Notes: generated from the letters alone by a model not told the origin. A stretch of DNA of 5,910 bases from DASPXY01 sp038227745 (GCA_038227745.1 JBBRPS010000660.1:1-5910), one strand, 5' to 3'; shown: positions 1-5,690, counted from the stretch's first letter. Numbers and translations are program-made.

Positions 1-138
1 ATGTGGAGGCGGCGTGGCCGGAATACAACGAACGCTACGCCCACCCGTTTCAGTGGACATGGACTAATCCCCAGATGCGCCAGTGGTTCGCTCGACACGC
101 TCCCTAATTCCTTGCAGAACTTCCGCAGCGGGACACTA
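1..138 (+). mobile_element. Right end of an IS630-like insertion sequence, ending at a TA target
   Basis: The recognisable Cas1 reading breaks off abruptly at the TA at 137-138, and the transposase stop is at 107. The most economical reading is that the element ends at 136 and 137-138 is the duplicated TA target, as in IS630 elements. That leaves 29 bp between the transposase stop and the element end, a normal length for such a compact element. Read inward from the junction on the minus strand, the presumed terminal repeat begins GTGTCCCGCTGCGGAAG. The left end and its matching inverted repeat are outside the window, so the exact tip is inferred. Confidence 0.6.
3..107 (+). CDS. IS630-type transposase, C-terminal end only (partial)
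   Basis: This is an open frame entering from the left edge, with 34 codons followed by TAA at 105-107. It ends with EYNERYAHPFQWTWTNPQ and then MRQWFARHAP. An aromatic-rich tail after a 'YNE...PF.W.W' stretch is typical of the C-terminus of IS630 (Tc1/mariner-like) DDE transposases, which cut and paste DNA at TA sites. The DDE catalytic residues lie outside the window, so activity cannot be judged. The gene converges on the broken cas1, and the two stop codons overlap (cas1 stop 104-106). The family call rests on this short tail plus a TA at the element boundary about 30 bp downstream. Another DDE family cannot be excluded. Confidence 0.66.
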   Translation: MEAAWPEYNERYAHPFQWTWTNPQMRQWFARHAP

Positions 139-796
139 GACCGGCGCAGACGCAGGCCTTTTCGACCAGGGAATAAAGCACCCCGTAGGTATAATTTAAC
201 ATCGCGTTGCAGCCATCCTTCGCGGGGTGGCGGCTGCGGCCCTCGAAGCGGTACGCCTCCGGCATTAACCGCCCCAGGCAGGCGAAGTACCCCCGCCCCG
301 CCGCTCCCTCCAGGCCCATCACCGTCGCCCGCCGCTCGTCCACGGTGCCCACCAGCGCCCGCAGTTGCTCCAGGCAGTCCCGGATGGCGGCGCAGGCCGA
401 ACGGAACTCGGCCTCCGTCCCGGGCCGGCGTGCGGCCAGCTCCTCGAGGAACTCCAGCTGGTGCCGCAGCTTGGCCTCGACCCAGCCGCGTACCAGCTCC
501 ATCCCCTCGGGGCCCTCGGCGACCTCCAGTTGACGCCGGCGAATCGCGGCCGTGCTGCCCATGCGGTGCTGCCAGACCCGGCCGTAAGGATCGCCGTGGC
601 GGTCCAGGAAGACGATGTCGATGTTGTGCTCGACCGCGAGCTGAAGGACATCGCTGGAGAGGGAGACGCCGGTGGCGATCAGGATGCTCTGGACCTTGTG
701 GGCCGAGACGTTCAGCTCACGGTCCCCGGCGCGGACGAGGAAGCGGTCGCCCTGCTTGCGCAGACAGGCTCCGAACGTGTTGACGACAAGTTGCAT
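104..796 (-). pseudogene. cas1: Cas1 CRISPR integrase, truncated by an insertion sequence
   Basis: Cas1 with Cas2 inserts new spacers into CRISPR arrays. The 230-aa frame starts MQLVVNTFGACLRKQGDRFL and carries typical Cas1 blocks: SAHKVQSILIATG (31-43), NIDIVFLDRHGDPYGRVW (58-75), the GSTAAIRRRQLE strand-helix segment (80-91), MGLEG with the presumed first metal-binding Glu at 163, and NAMLNYTYGVLYSLVEKA (197-214). Homology stops at AGL (218-220), where intact proteins go on to the segment with the catalytic His and then Asp. The last ten residues, VSRCGSSARN, come from the inserted element. Intact Cas1 is about 320-340 aa, so roughly 100 residues and two of the three metal ligands are missing. 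The start was chosen for its homology and for the GGGAGGT ribosome site four bases upstream; an in-frame ATG at 868 would add 24 unlike residues. The sequence resembles Cas1 proteins seen with type III and some type I systems, but the subtype is not decided here. cas2 and any array should lie left of the element. Confidence 0.92.
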
Positions 797-800
797 GATG

Positions 801-807
801 ACCTCCC
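801..807 (-). promoter_or_regulatory. Ribosome binding site of cas1
   Basis: On the minus strand this reads GGGAGGT, four bases before the ATG at 796. It is a near-perfect Shine-Dalgarno sequence. It decides the start in favour of MQLVV over the ATG 72 bases upstream. Confidence 0.8.
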
Positions 808-977
808 GCGACCGCTTCGAGGTGTCGGGACGCTCTTCCCCTGAGATGGGGTGGGAATAAAAACCCATAACAACCCTACCAATATGGCAGTATTGCGAGA
901 TTCGTTACGGAACGGCATGTCAGTAGGAGAAAAAACACTCGAAGGAGAGCAGAATCTTGCGCGGGGGTCCACAAACC

Positions 978-997
978 ATGCCGCACGTGTGCGGCAT
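978..997. repeat. 20-bp palindromic dyad, copy 1
   Basis: ATGCCGCACGTGTGCGGCAT has 9-bp arms (ATGCCGCAC / GTGCGGCAT) around a 2-base centre. A second copy at 2293-2312 differs only at two central bases. Both copies are between genes, upstream of a + strand gene. This could be a REP-like palindromic repeat or a dimeric regulator site. A matching half-site (TGCGGCAT) lies at 1977-1984. Confidence 0.7.
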
Positions 998-1077
998 GCG
1001 CGCCCATCGCCCCCACCATATTTGGCCGCGCGACTGGTCGTACGGAAGTCCTTGCCGGCCCTTCCTGCTTGCGACTT

Positions 1078-1124
1078 CGGGAAAGAATTCGCCTTTTCAT
1101 GATCCCTGCGGCAATTCTTTCCCG
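1078..1124. repeat. Imperfect 15-bp inverted repeat / hairpin
   Basis: Left arm CGGGAAAGAATTCGCC (1078-1093) pairs with right arm GGCAATTCTTTCCCG (1110-1124). All 15 pairs match with one bulged C at 1090, around a 16-base loop. No run of T follows on the + strand, so it is not an obvious terminator. It could be structure in the leader of the gene at 1223, a binding site, or the remnant of a small mobile element; I saw no clear target duplication beside it. Confidence 0.6.
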
Positions 1125-1151
1125 CTTTGCAGACGGACGGGCGAGAGTGAG

Positions 1152-1170
1152 GGTCAACACGGGGTTGACC
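1152..1170. promoter_or_regulatory. Inverted repeat GGTCAAC-N5-GTTGACC, possible operator
   Basis: Perfect 7-bp arms are separated by 5 bases, 52 bp before the ATG of the 203-aa gene. The size and spacing suit a dimeric helix-turn-helix regulator. The right arm contains TTGACC, close to a -35 box, but no matching -10 box follows at 16-18 bases. A regulatory role is inferred from position and symmetry only. Confidence 0.35.
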
Positions 1171-1222
1171 GGCTCCGCGCCCGGCAGACGCAGCCCGAAG
1201 CTGCGACGAGAGGGAAACGACC

Positions 1223-1834
1223 ATGAAGCCAGAGAAGATCGTGAGGTTGACGAGGTACCTGAAGCGAAGAGGACCTGTTTACCCGTTCGACGACCTGCCC
1301 GATCTGGACAAGGCCATCATTATGGATCGGTACGAGCCGATTGACGTTGACCTGCGCAAGGTCGTCAACGCTGCCAAGACGCGGCCCTCGTGGGCGGACG
1401 CCTGGCAGCACAGCACACGCGATCGTCGCTTGACCGATCCCGTGGATGCGCAGGCCAGCCCCGAGGAGCGGTTGGCCGTCTTCCAGATGATCAAGGCGTC
1501 CGGCGACCTGCCGGAAGCCGCCGGGTTTTATCTCGTCGCCGACCAGGCAGATTTCCTGACCGATTGCGACCTGGCAGACAAGAAGGCAGAAGACGACCGG
1601 CGCATCGAGGAGTCCTTGGGCGAGTATGCGCAGCTGTACGAAAGTCGGGCCTGGGAGGAGGCGTGTGCCTTGTGCAAGAAGAAGCCTGCGGAGTGGGACC
1701 GGCTTTACCTCGGCCTGCTGCTGAAGAGGGGTGAGGAGGAGATGGCCAAGCTCTACATTCTGGACCGCGAGCGGTTCTGGGAGCTGTTCAAGGAAGGCGA
1801 CCGGTTCTTCTATCCGAAAGCCCGGCCGGTGTGA
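1223..1834 (+). CDS. Protein of unknown function, 203 aa, soluble and charged
   Basis: This is a complete frame from ATG to TGA with typical high-GC codon use. I do not recognise the family. The start is supported by GAGAGGGA 7 bases upstream (about 1208-1215). The protein has no signal peptide and no membrane segment. The N-terminus is basic (KIVRLTRYLKRRG, 5-17), followed by an acidic stretch DDLPDLDKAIIMDRYEPID (23-41). The C-terminal half (about 120-195) is rich in Glu, Lys and Arg and likely helical, with one CxxC (CALC, 148-151) that might be incidental. It probably acts in the cytoplasm. It stands alone, divergent from cas1 and closed by a strong hairpin, so it looks monocistronic. Its place beside cas1 does not show a CRISPR role. 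Confidence 0.75.
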   Translation: MKPEKIVRLTRYLKRRGPVYPFDDLPDLDKAIIMDRYEPIDVDLRKVVNAAKTRPSWADAWQHSTRDRRLTDPVDAQASPEERLAVFQMIKASGDLPEAAGFYLVADQADFLTDCDLADKKAEDDRRIEESLGEYAQLYESRAWEEACALCKKKPAEWDRLYLGLLLKRGEEEMAKLYILDRERFWELFKEGDRFFYPKARPV

Positions 1835-1908
1835 AGGGTTTGAGTGCCGGACCTGACTCCACGGCCGCGCCGTTCCGCGGAGGAGTCCGCCGGATCTGGC
1901 TCCAACCC

Positions 1909-1941
1909 CGAGAGGCCCGACAGCAGTTGTCGGGCCTCTCG
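1909..1941 (+). terminator. Strong GC-rich hairpin, probable terminator of the 203-aa gene
   Basis: CGAGAGGCCCGACA (1909-1922), loop GCAGT, and TGTCGGGCCTCTCG (1928-1941) form a perfect 14-bp stem, 75 bp after the stop codon. Only TTG follows the stem instead of a full T run, so termination efficiency is uncertain. Perfect GC-rich stems of this kind are common after genes in high-GC bacteria. The repeat is symmetric and could also block transcription from the other side. Confidence 0.72.
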
Positions 1942-2013
1942 TTGCTGGCCGCCACACGCTGCGCCCGCCCGCGCCGTGCGGCATGCTCGGGCACTACCCC
2001 GGGAATAGAAACT

Positions 2014-2027
2014 AAAAACCAGTTTTT
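2014..2027. promoter_or_regulatory. AT-rich 14-bp palindrome AAAAAC-CA-GTTTTT
   Basis: Perfect 6-bp arms sit around CA, inside an AT-rich island of about 34 bases (2003-2036) in otherwise GC-rich DNA. The overlapping TTGAAA (2026-2031) resembles a -35 box, but nothing like a -10 box follows on the + strand. It could be a regulator site or a bend in a distant promoter of the sigma gene; the role is unproven. Confidence 0.3.
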
Positions 2028-2292
2028 GAAATATCGACTGGGGCCGCCTCGGGCTCGGGCGCCCGGTGGGATGGGTTCTGCTTGCGGCCGTCGCCTGCTT
2101 GCCGACAGCGCTGGACGCGAGCGGCGGCAACTTCCCCACGCTCGCCAGGAAAACCACCCGCAGCTCGTGCCGCAGGCGTCCGACGTCGCCCCCGCCATGC
2201 CCCCGTGCGGAGCCCCTGTCGGAAGCATCTCTTCACCCGCGTCCCGCGGCACGCCGGCAGTCTTCGCACTCAGCTGGGCCAAGTGGCCGCCG

Positions 2293-2312
2293 ATGCCGCA
2301 CGCATGCGGCAT
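2293..2312. repeat. 20-bp palindromic dyad, copy 2
   Basis: ATGCCGCACGCATGCGGCAT has 8-bp arms (ATGCCGCA / TGCGGCAT). It is identical to the copy at 978-997 except at the two central bases (CA instead of TG). It lies 140 bp before the sigma factor start. Confidence 0.7.
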
Positions 2313-2438
2313 ATCGCGGGAGCGCGACAGACAAGAACGGGTGTGGGTGCCTGGGCGGAAAAAGATGGAATACGTCGCCGCCGCGTGCTACGGTCGTCGT
2401 CGGCAGGGCTCACCCGTGCCAGCCTGCAAATCTTGCCC

Positions 2439-2444
2439 GGAGGT
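2439..2444 (+). promoter_or_regulatory. Ribosome binding site of the ECF sigma gene
   Basis: GGAGGT lies seven bases before the ATG at 2452. It supports that start over an in-frame ATG at 2365, which would add 29 residues unlike a sigma factor N-terminus. Confidence 0.75.
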
Positions 2445-2451
2445 GCCGCCG

Positions 2452-3086
2452 ATGGCCCGCGATGATCACGCCGATGAGGCGCTGCGACCCTTGCTCGAAC
2501 GCCTCGCGGCCGGCGACGAGTCCGCCGCGGATCTGCTGATCGAGCACTCGGTGACGCGGATGCACCGCCTCGCCCACATCATCATGAAGGTGAAGTTCCC
2601 GCACGTCCGCCGCTGGTACGAGACCGACGACGTCTTCCAGAACGCCGCCCTGAGGCTTCGCCGTGCCCTGAAGACAGTCAAACCTGCCACCCCCGCGACT
2701 TCATGAACCTGGCTGGCGTGCAGATCCGCCGCGAATTGACTGACCTGGCCCGGCACGAGTTCGGGCCGGAAGGCCCCGGGAAGAAGCACGCCAGCGGCCA
2801 AGTCGGCCCGGGGCCGGACACGCCCAAGAACCTACGCAAGGGCGAAGACATGGCCCTGGGGATCGGGCCGGCGACGGAGGCCCAGTGGCGCGACTTCCTC
2901 CAGTACGTCCAGGAAGCCTTGCCGGCGGAGGAGCGCGAGGTCTTCGACCTGGTCTACGTTCAGGATCTCTCCCAGGAGGAGGCTGCCCGGCTCCTGGGCG
3001 TCTCGGTCCCGACGATCAAGCGGCGGTGGCGGTCCGCTCGCCTGCTGCTGCACAAGGCGATCCACGCCGAGCGGCCTGGGCAGTGA
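2452..3086 (+). pseudogene. ECF-type RNA polymerase sigma factor, split by a frameshift
   Basis: ECF sigma factors direct RNA polymerase to regulon promoters. The first frame (2452-2706, 84 codons plus TGA) encodes region 2: an N-terminal helix (LRPLLERLAAGDESAADLL), then MHRLAHIIMKVKFPHVRRWYE and TDDVFQNAALRLRRAL, the planctomycete ECF signature for -10 recognition. The second frame (2703-3086, 127 codons plus TGA) encodes a linker and region 4, LPAEEREVFDLVYVQDLSQE then EAARLLGVSVPTIKRRWRSA, a helix-turn-helix for -35 recognition. The frames join smoothly if one C is added to the C5 run at 2690-2694, giving KPATPRDFMNLAGVQIRREL, the expected sigma sequence. As written, region 2 ends in PATPATS. 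The second frame opens with ATG overlapping the TGA (ATGA, 2703-2706), so coupled translation of two halves, slippage at the C run, a real null mutation or a sequencing error are all possible. The protein belongs to the general group that neighbours Ser/Thr kinases in planctomycetes, and here it converges on one. Confidence 0.82.
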
Positions 3087-3140
3087 GCGGGCAACCTCAA
3101 CGCAGCACGCCCACGCCGTGTCGCAGTTTCTCCGGGCAAA

Positions 3141-5264
3141 TCAGTCCAGGCACAGGACCACCCGGCAGCCGACGTCGTCGAACCGCATGGCAGGCGCGCC
3201 CCGCGAACGGTAGGCGGCGCGGCACCTGTTCGGGTAGCTGTACCAGGAGCCTCCGCGCTGCACGCGGACGTCAGTAGCCCTCTCCGTTACACCAATAGCA
3301 TCTATTACGGCGTCCTCGGGGTAGGGCTGGTAGACGTCCTCGCACCACTGGTACAGGTTGCCGTGCATGTCATACAGGCCCCACGGGTTGGCCCTGAAGG
3401 AGTCCACCGGCGTCGTCGATTTCCGGTGCGCCCCATTCTTGCTGTCCTTGCCGTAGGTGAAGTTGCCGTCGTAGTTGGCCTGGTCGGCTGTGATCGAGTC
3501 CCCCCACCAGAACGCCGTCCTCGTTCCCGCCCGGCAGGCGTACTCCCATTGCGCCTCGGTCGGCAGTTTGTACGTCCGCCCCTCCCGCGCCCCCAGTTTG
3601 CGGTAGAACCCCTGACAATCCTCCCACGTCACGCTGTCCACGGGCAGCCGTTTCTGCTCGTTGCGGTTCCAGCCCACGAACTTGCTGAGGTTGGCGTCTT
3701 TGCCCATGACCCGCTCCCATTGCGCCTGGTTCACAAGATGGACCCCCATGTGGAAGCCCTTGGTCAGCGTGACCTTATGGGGCGTCTCCTCGTCTGACCG
3801 CTGATATTCCGCCGGCACCCCGGTAGGCGTTTTCCCGTCAGGGCTGCCCATGAGGAAGCTGCCCGGCTCGACCCAGGCGAACTGCATGCCGAGAGAGTTC
3901 GTAAACGGACGGCCCTGCTGCGGCCCCACCTCAGACTTCGGATCGTCCTTGTCTATCTTGCCCTCGTCCTTCCCGCCCCTGTCGCCGGAGGGGCTGCCCT
4001 TGACCGTCGCTTGCCTGTCTAAACTTGCACGACCGTCCTCGGCCGGGTCACCCCTCCCCCCCGGCTGCCCGAAGGACTGCCACAGATGCAGTGCCAACGG
4101 CACGGCGACAAGGAGCGTGACGGCAGCCGTCCCCGCCTGCCACAGGGACCGTCGCCGCGGCGGTGCCGCAGGCCGCGCACGCGGGACTGCCACCGGCTGC
4201 GTCTCCCCACCGGCCAGGGCCTCCACGAACGCCGCACAACTTGGCCAGCGCTCCTGCGGCTTCTTCGCCAGGGCGCGGGCGACGACGGGCCGCTCTTCAG
4301 CGGGGAGCATGGTCAGGTCGGGCACCCGGTGCAGGTGCCCCGCCATCAAGGCGGGGGCGTTGCCCGTGAACGGCAGCCGCCCACCTCGCAGCTGGCAGTA
4401 GGTGACGGCGAGGCAATACTGGTCGGAGTGCCGGGACGTCCGGCCGTGGAAGAACTCCGGGGCCGCGTAGGCGGCCGTCATGCTGCCGGTGTGGCTGGCC
4501 TGGCTGTGCTCCAGGCAGCGGGCCAGGCCGAAGTCGCCGACCTTGACGCAGCCGCCCAGAAGCAACAGGTTATGGGGCTTGACGTCGCGGTGCTGGATGC
4601 CCACGCCACCGCCGCCGGGGCTCTGCCGGGGTTCGTTGAGGTAGTCGAGGCCCTGCGCCGCCTCGGCCATGTAGCCGAGCAATTCCGGCCCGGGGATGCC
4701 GGGGTGGCCTTGCCTCACCGCCTCCAGGAAACGGGCCATAAGGGTGCGGTCGGCCAGTTCCATGGCGATGATAAGGTGGCCCTCGTGCTGCCAGTACCCG
4801 ACGGTGGCCAGCAGATGGGGGTGCCGGACCTTTTTCAGGATCTCCAGGGCACGCAATTCGGCCCTGGCCTTCTGAGGTTCCAAGGAGACGAACTTGAGGG
4901 CGACGGGCATGCCGCCGGGGGCGGTGGCTCGCCAGACCTCGCCGAAGCCGCCTCGCCCCAGCCGCTTCTCCAGGCGGTAGCCCGGGACGGGCTCGGCACC
5001 CGGGGTCAAGTTCACGCGGGCGGCGGAGGGGCTGGTGTCCTGCGGACCGCCTGGGCAGGTCGAGTGCCCGGGGCCGGTTGCCCCCTTGAGTCGCGCGGCC
5101 ATCGACTGCAGCGCGTTGGCCTGCGACCGGAACGCCTCGATCACCGCGGGGGGCGAACCCCGGCAGTGTTGCTCGATGAACTGATCCAGTGGGACTTCTC
5201 GGCCCTGCGCGCGGGCCTGTTCCCACTGATCGAACCAGGTGTCAACGAGCGAATGGTCAGGCAT
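3141..5264 (-). CDS. Membrane Ser/Thr protein kinase with extracytoplasmic FGE-sulfatase domain
   Basis: The 707-aa protein has an N-terminal region (1-95) with a helical VDTWFDQWEQARAQG and the LDQFIEQH motif common before planctomycete kinases. The kinase domain (about 96-350) has the glycine loop GRGGFGEVW (103-111), ATP-anchoring Lys in VALK (124), catalytic loop HRDVKPHN (225-232, Asp 227), DFG (244-246) and APE (268-270), so all catalytic residues are present. A basic stretch PRRRS (369-373) precedes one membrane helix at about 378-396. A charged linker (400-450) leads to an FGE-sulfatase domain (about 454-706) with NSLGMQFAWVEPGSFLMGS, LPTEAQWEYACRAGT, NPWGLYDMHGNLYQWCEDVY, RGGSW and a terminal GCRVVL. 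By the usual topology the kinase is cytoplasmic and the FGE-like part outside, probably as a sensor. The cysteine pair that true FGE carries just after RGGS is not visible here (YSYPNRCR), so sulfatase activation is unlikely. The start is the ATG of MPDHS, weakly supported by GGACGAG. The frame stays open upstream to 5891, but that part contains the MITE and overlaps the next gene, so it was left out. Confidence 0.9.
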   Translation of the reverse strand: MPDHSLVDTWFDQWEQARAQGREVPLDQFIEQHCRGSPPAVIEAFRSQANALQSMAARLKGATGPGHSTCPGGPQDTSPSAARVNLTPGAEPVPGYRLEKRLGRGGFGEVWRATAPGGMPVALKFVSLEPQKARAELRALEILKKVRHPHLLATVGYWQHEGHLIIAMELADRTLMARFLEAVRQGHPGIPGPELLGYMAEAAQGLDYLNEPRQSPGGGGVGIQHRDVKPHNLLLLGGCVKVGDFGLARCLEHSQASHTGSMTAAYAAPEFFHGRTSRHSDQYCLAVTYCQLRGGRLPFTGNAPALMAGHLHRVPDLTMLPAEERPVVARALAKKPQERWPSCAAFVEALAGGETQPVAVPRARPAAPPRRRSLWQAGTAAVTLLVAVPLALHLWQSFGQPGGRGDPAEDGRASLDRQATVKGSPSGDRGGKDEGKIDKDDPKSEVGPQQGRPFTNSLGMQFAWVEPGSFLMGSPDGKTPTGVPAEYQRSDEETPHKVTLTKGFHMGVHLVNQAQWERVMGKDANLSKFVGWNRNEQKRLPVDSVTWEDCQGFYRKLGAREGRTYKLPTEAQWEYACRAGTRTAFWWGDSITADQANYDGNFTYGKDSKNGAHRKSTTPVDSFRANPWGLYDMHGNLYQWCEDVYQPYPEDAVIDAIGVTERATDVRVQRGGSWYSYPNRCRAAYRSRGAPAMRFDDVGCRVVLCLD

Positions 5265-5282
5265 GGCAGTCTCGTCCGTAGG

Positions 5283-5377
5283 TGAGAGCCTGAGAAATAA
5301 TCCCCCCGGTCCGCTTCCGCCCCCTGGTTCTCGGCTCGTCTCCACGCGGGTCAGGGGGATTATTTCTGAGGCTCTGA
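5283..5377. mobile_element. MITE-like element, 89 bp, with TGA target duplications (IS5/IS1031-like)
   Basis: The ends 5286-5306 and 5354-5374 are 21-bp inverted repeats with one mismatch, starting GAGCCTGAGAAATAATCC on the left and GAGCCTCAGAAATAATCC on the right. They enclose 47 bp with no coding capacity. The three bases outside each end are the same, TGA at 5283-5285 and TGA at 5375-5377. Ends beginning GAG and a 3-bp TNA duplication are features of the IS5 family, IS1031 group. The element is far too short to code for a transposase, so it would need one in trans. It lies 18 bp (TSD included) before the kinase ATG, within its leader or promoter, and its transcript could fold into a long hairpin there. 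Confidence 0.8.
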
Positions 5378-5690
5378 GATGTCGGTCTGTGATGCGTGCG
5401 CTGTACTTAAAGGTATCCGACGCAAACGGTCCTCTCCAGCATAATCGGGAAAGAAGAATCCTCCCCGCACACGCACCGCCCGGCCAACCCCTAGAAAACT
5501 GTCTCCTGCGGCCCATCCTCGGCACCGCCTGCATCGGCCCCGCCGTGGTCGATCCCCCTGCATTGCACCGCCCACGGCTCAAGGGATAAGCGACTAAATA
5601 AGTCCTCTTATTGTGGCATATTCCTTGTGGCGAATCGCTTACCACCGCGGACCGGGGTTCGGCGGTTCGCCTCCGTTCCGCTACCCCGAA

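Larger units (their letters stand above)
797..1222. other. Divergent intergenic region between cas1 and the 203-aa gene
   Basis: These 426 bp hold no credible gene on either strand, and the short open frames lack family features. About 855-950 is clearly more AT-rich than its surroundings (ATAAAAACCCATAACAACC and GGAGAAAAAACACTC), which fits the promoter region of cas1. On the minus strand TTGGTA, a 17-base gap and TATTCC can be placed as weak -35 and -10 boxes ending near 858, but the match is poor. CAATA and TATTG half-sites six bases apart (about 880-895) might be an operator. Three further inverted repeats are listed separately. There is no CRISPR-like array of repeats and spacers. Confidence 0.55.
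1835..2451. other. 617-bp stretch without a credible gene
   Basis: Several frames are open across this region on both strands, as expected at high GC. Their translations are Pro/Arg/Ala-rich, show no domain, and no start has a good ribosome site. It contains the hairpin at 1909-1941, a half-site of the 20-bp dyad at 1977-1984, an AT-rich island with a palindrome at about 2003-2036, and the second full dyad at 2293-2312 followed by a small TCGCG-GGAG-CGCGA repeat (2314-2327). The length is more than two promoters need. It could be the eroded remains of a lost gene, but I see no homology to support that. Confidence 0.5.

Noticed and set aside
1..783. Long + strand open frame, Arg/Pro-rich, across the left end
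   Set aside because: It is antisense to cas1, which has clear homology and a ribosome site. Its composition is what high-GC DNA gives in a shadow frame.
797..868. Longer Cas1 start at the ATG at 868
   Set aside because: The extra 24 residues do not look like Cas1, and GGGAGGT stands right before the ATG at 796.
797..1222. Possible CRISPR array beside cas1
   Set aside because: No direct repeats of 25-40 bases with regular spacing are present, only isolated inverted repeats.
1154..1984. 276-codon frame antisense to the 203-aa gene
   Set aside because: It contains the terminator stem and the leader repeats, has no domain or good start, and lies opposite a gene with a proper ribosome site.
1831..2451. 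Upstream extension of the sigma factor frame to 1831
   Set aside because: The frame is open by chance at high GC. It crosses the terminator hairpin and the dyad, and GGAGGT marks the start at 2452.
3087..3140. Terminator between the convergent sigma and kinase genes
   Set aside because: I found no strong stem followed by T or A runs in these 54 bases.
4086..5285. 399-codon + strand frame across the kinase gene
   Set aside because: It is the antisense shadow of a kinase domain with all catalytic motifs.
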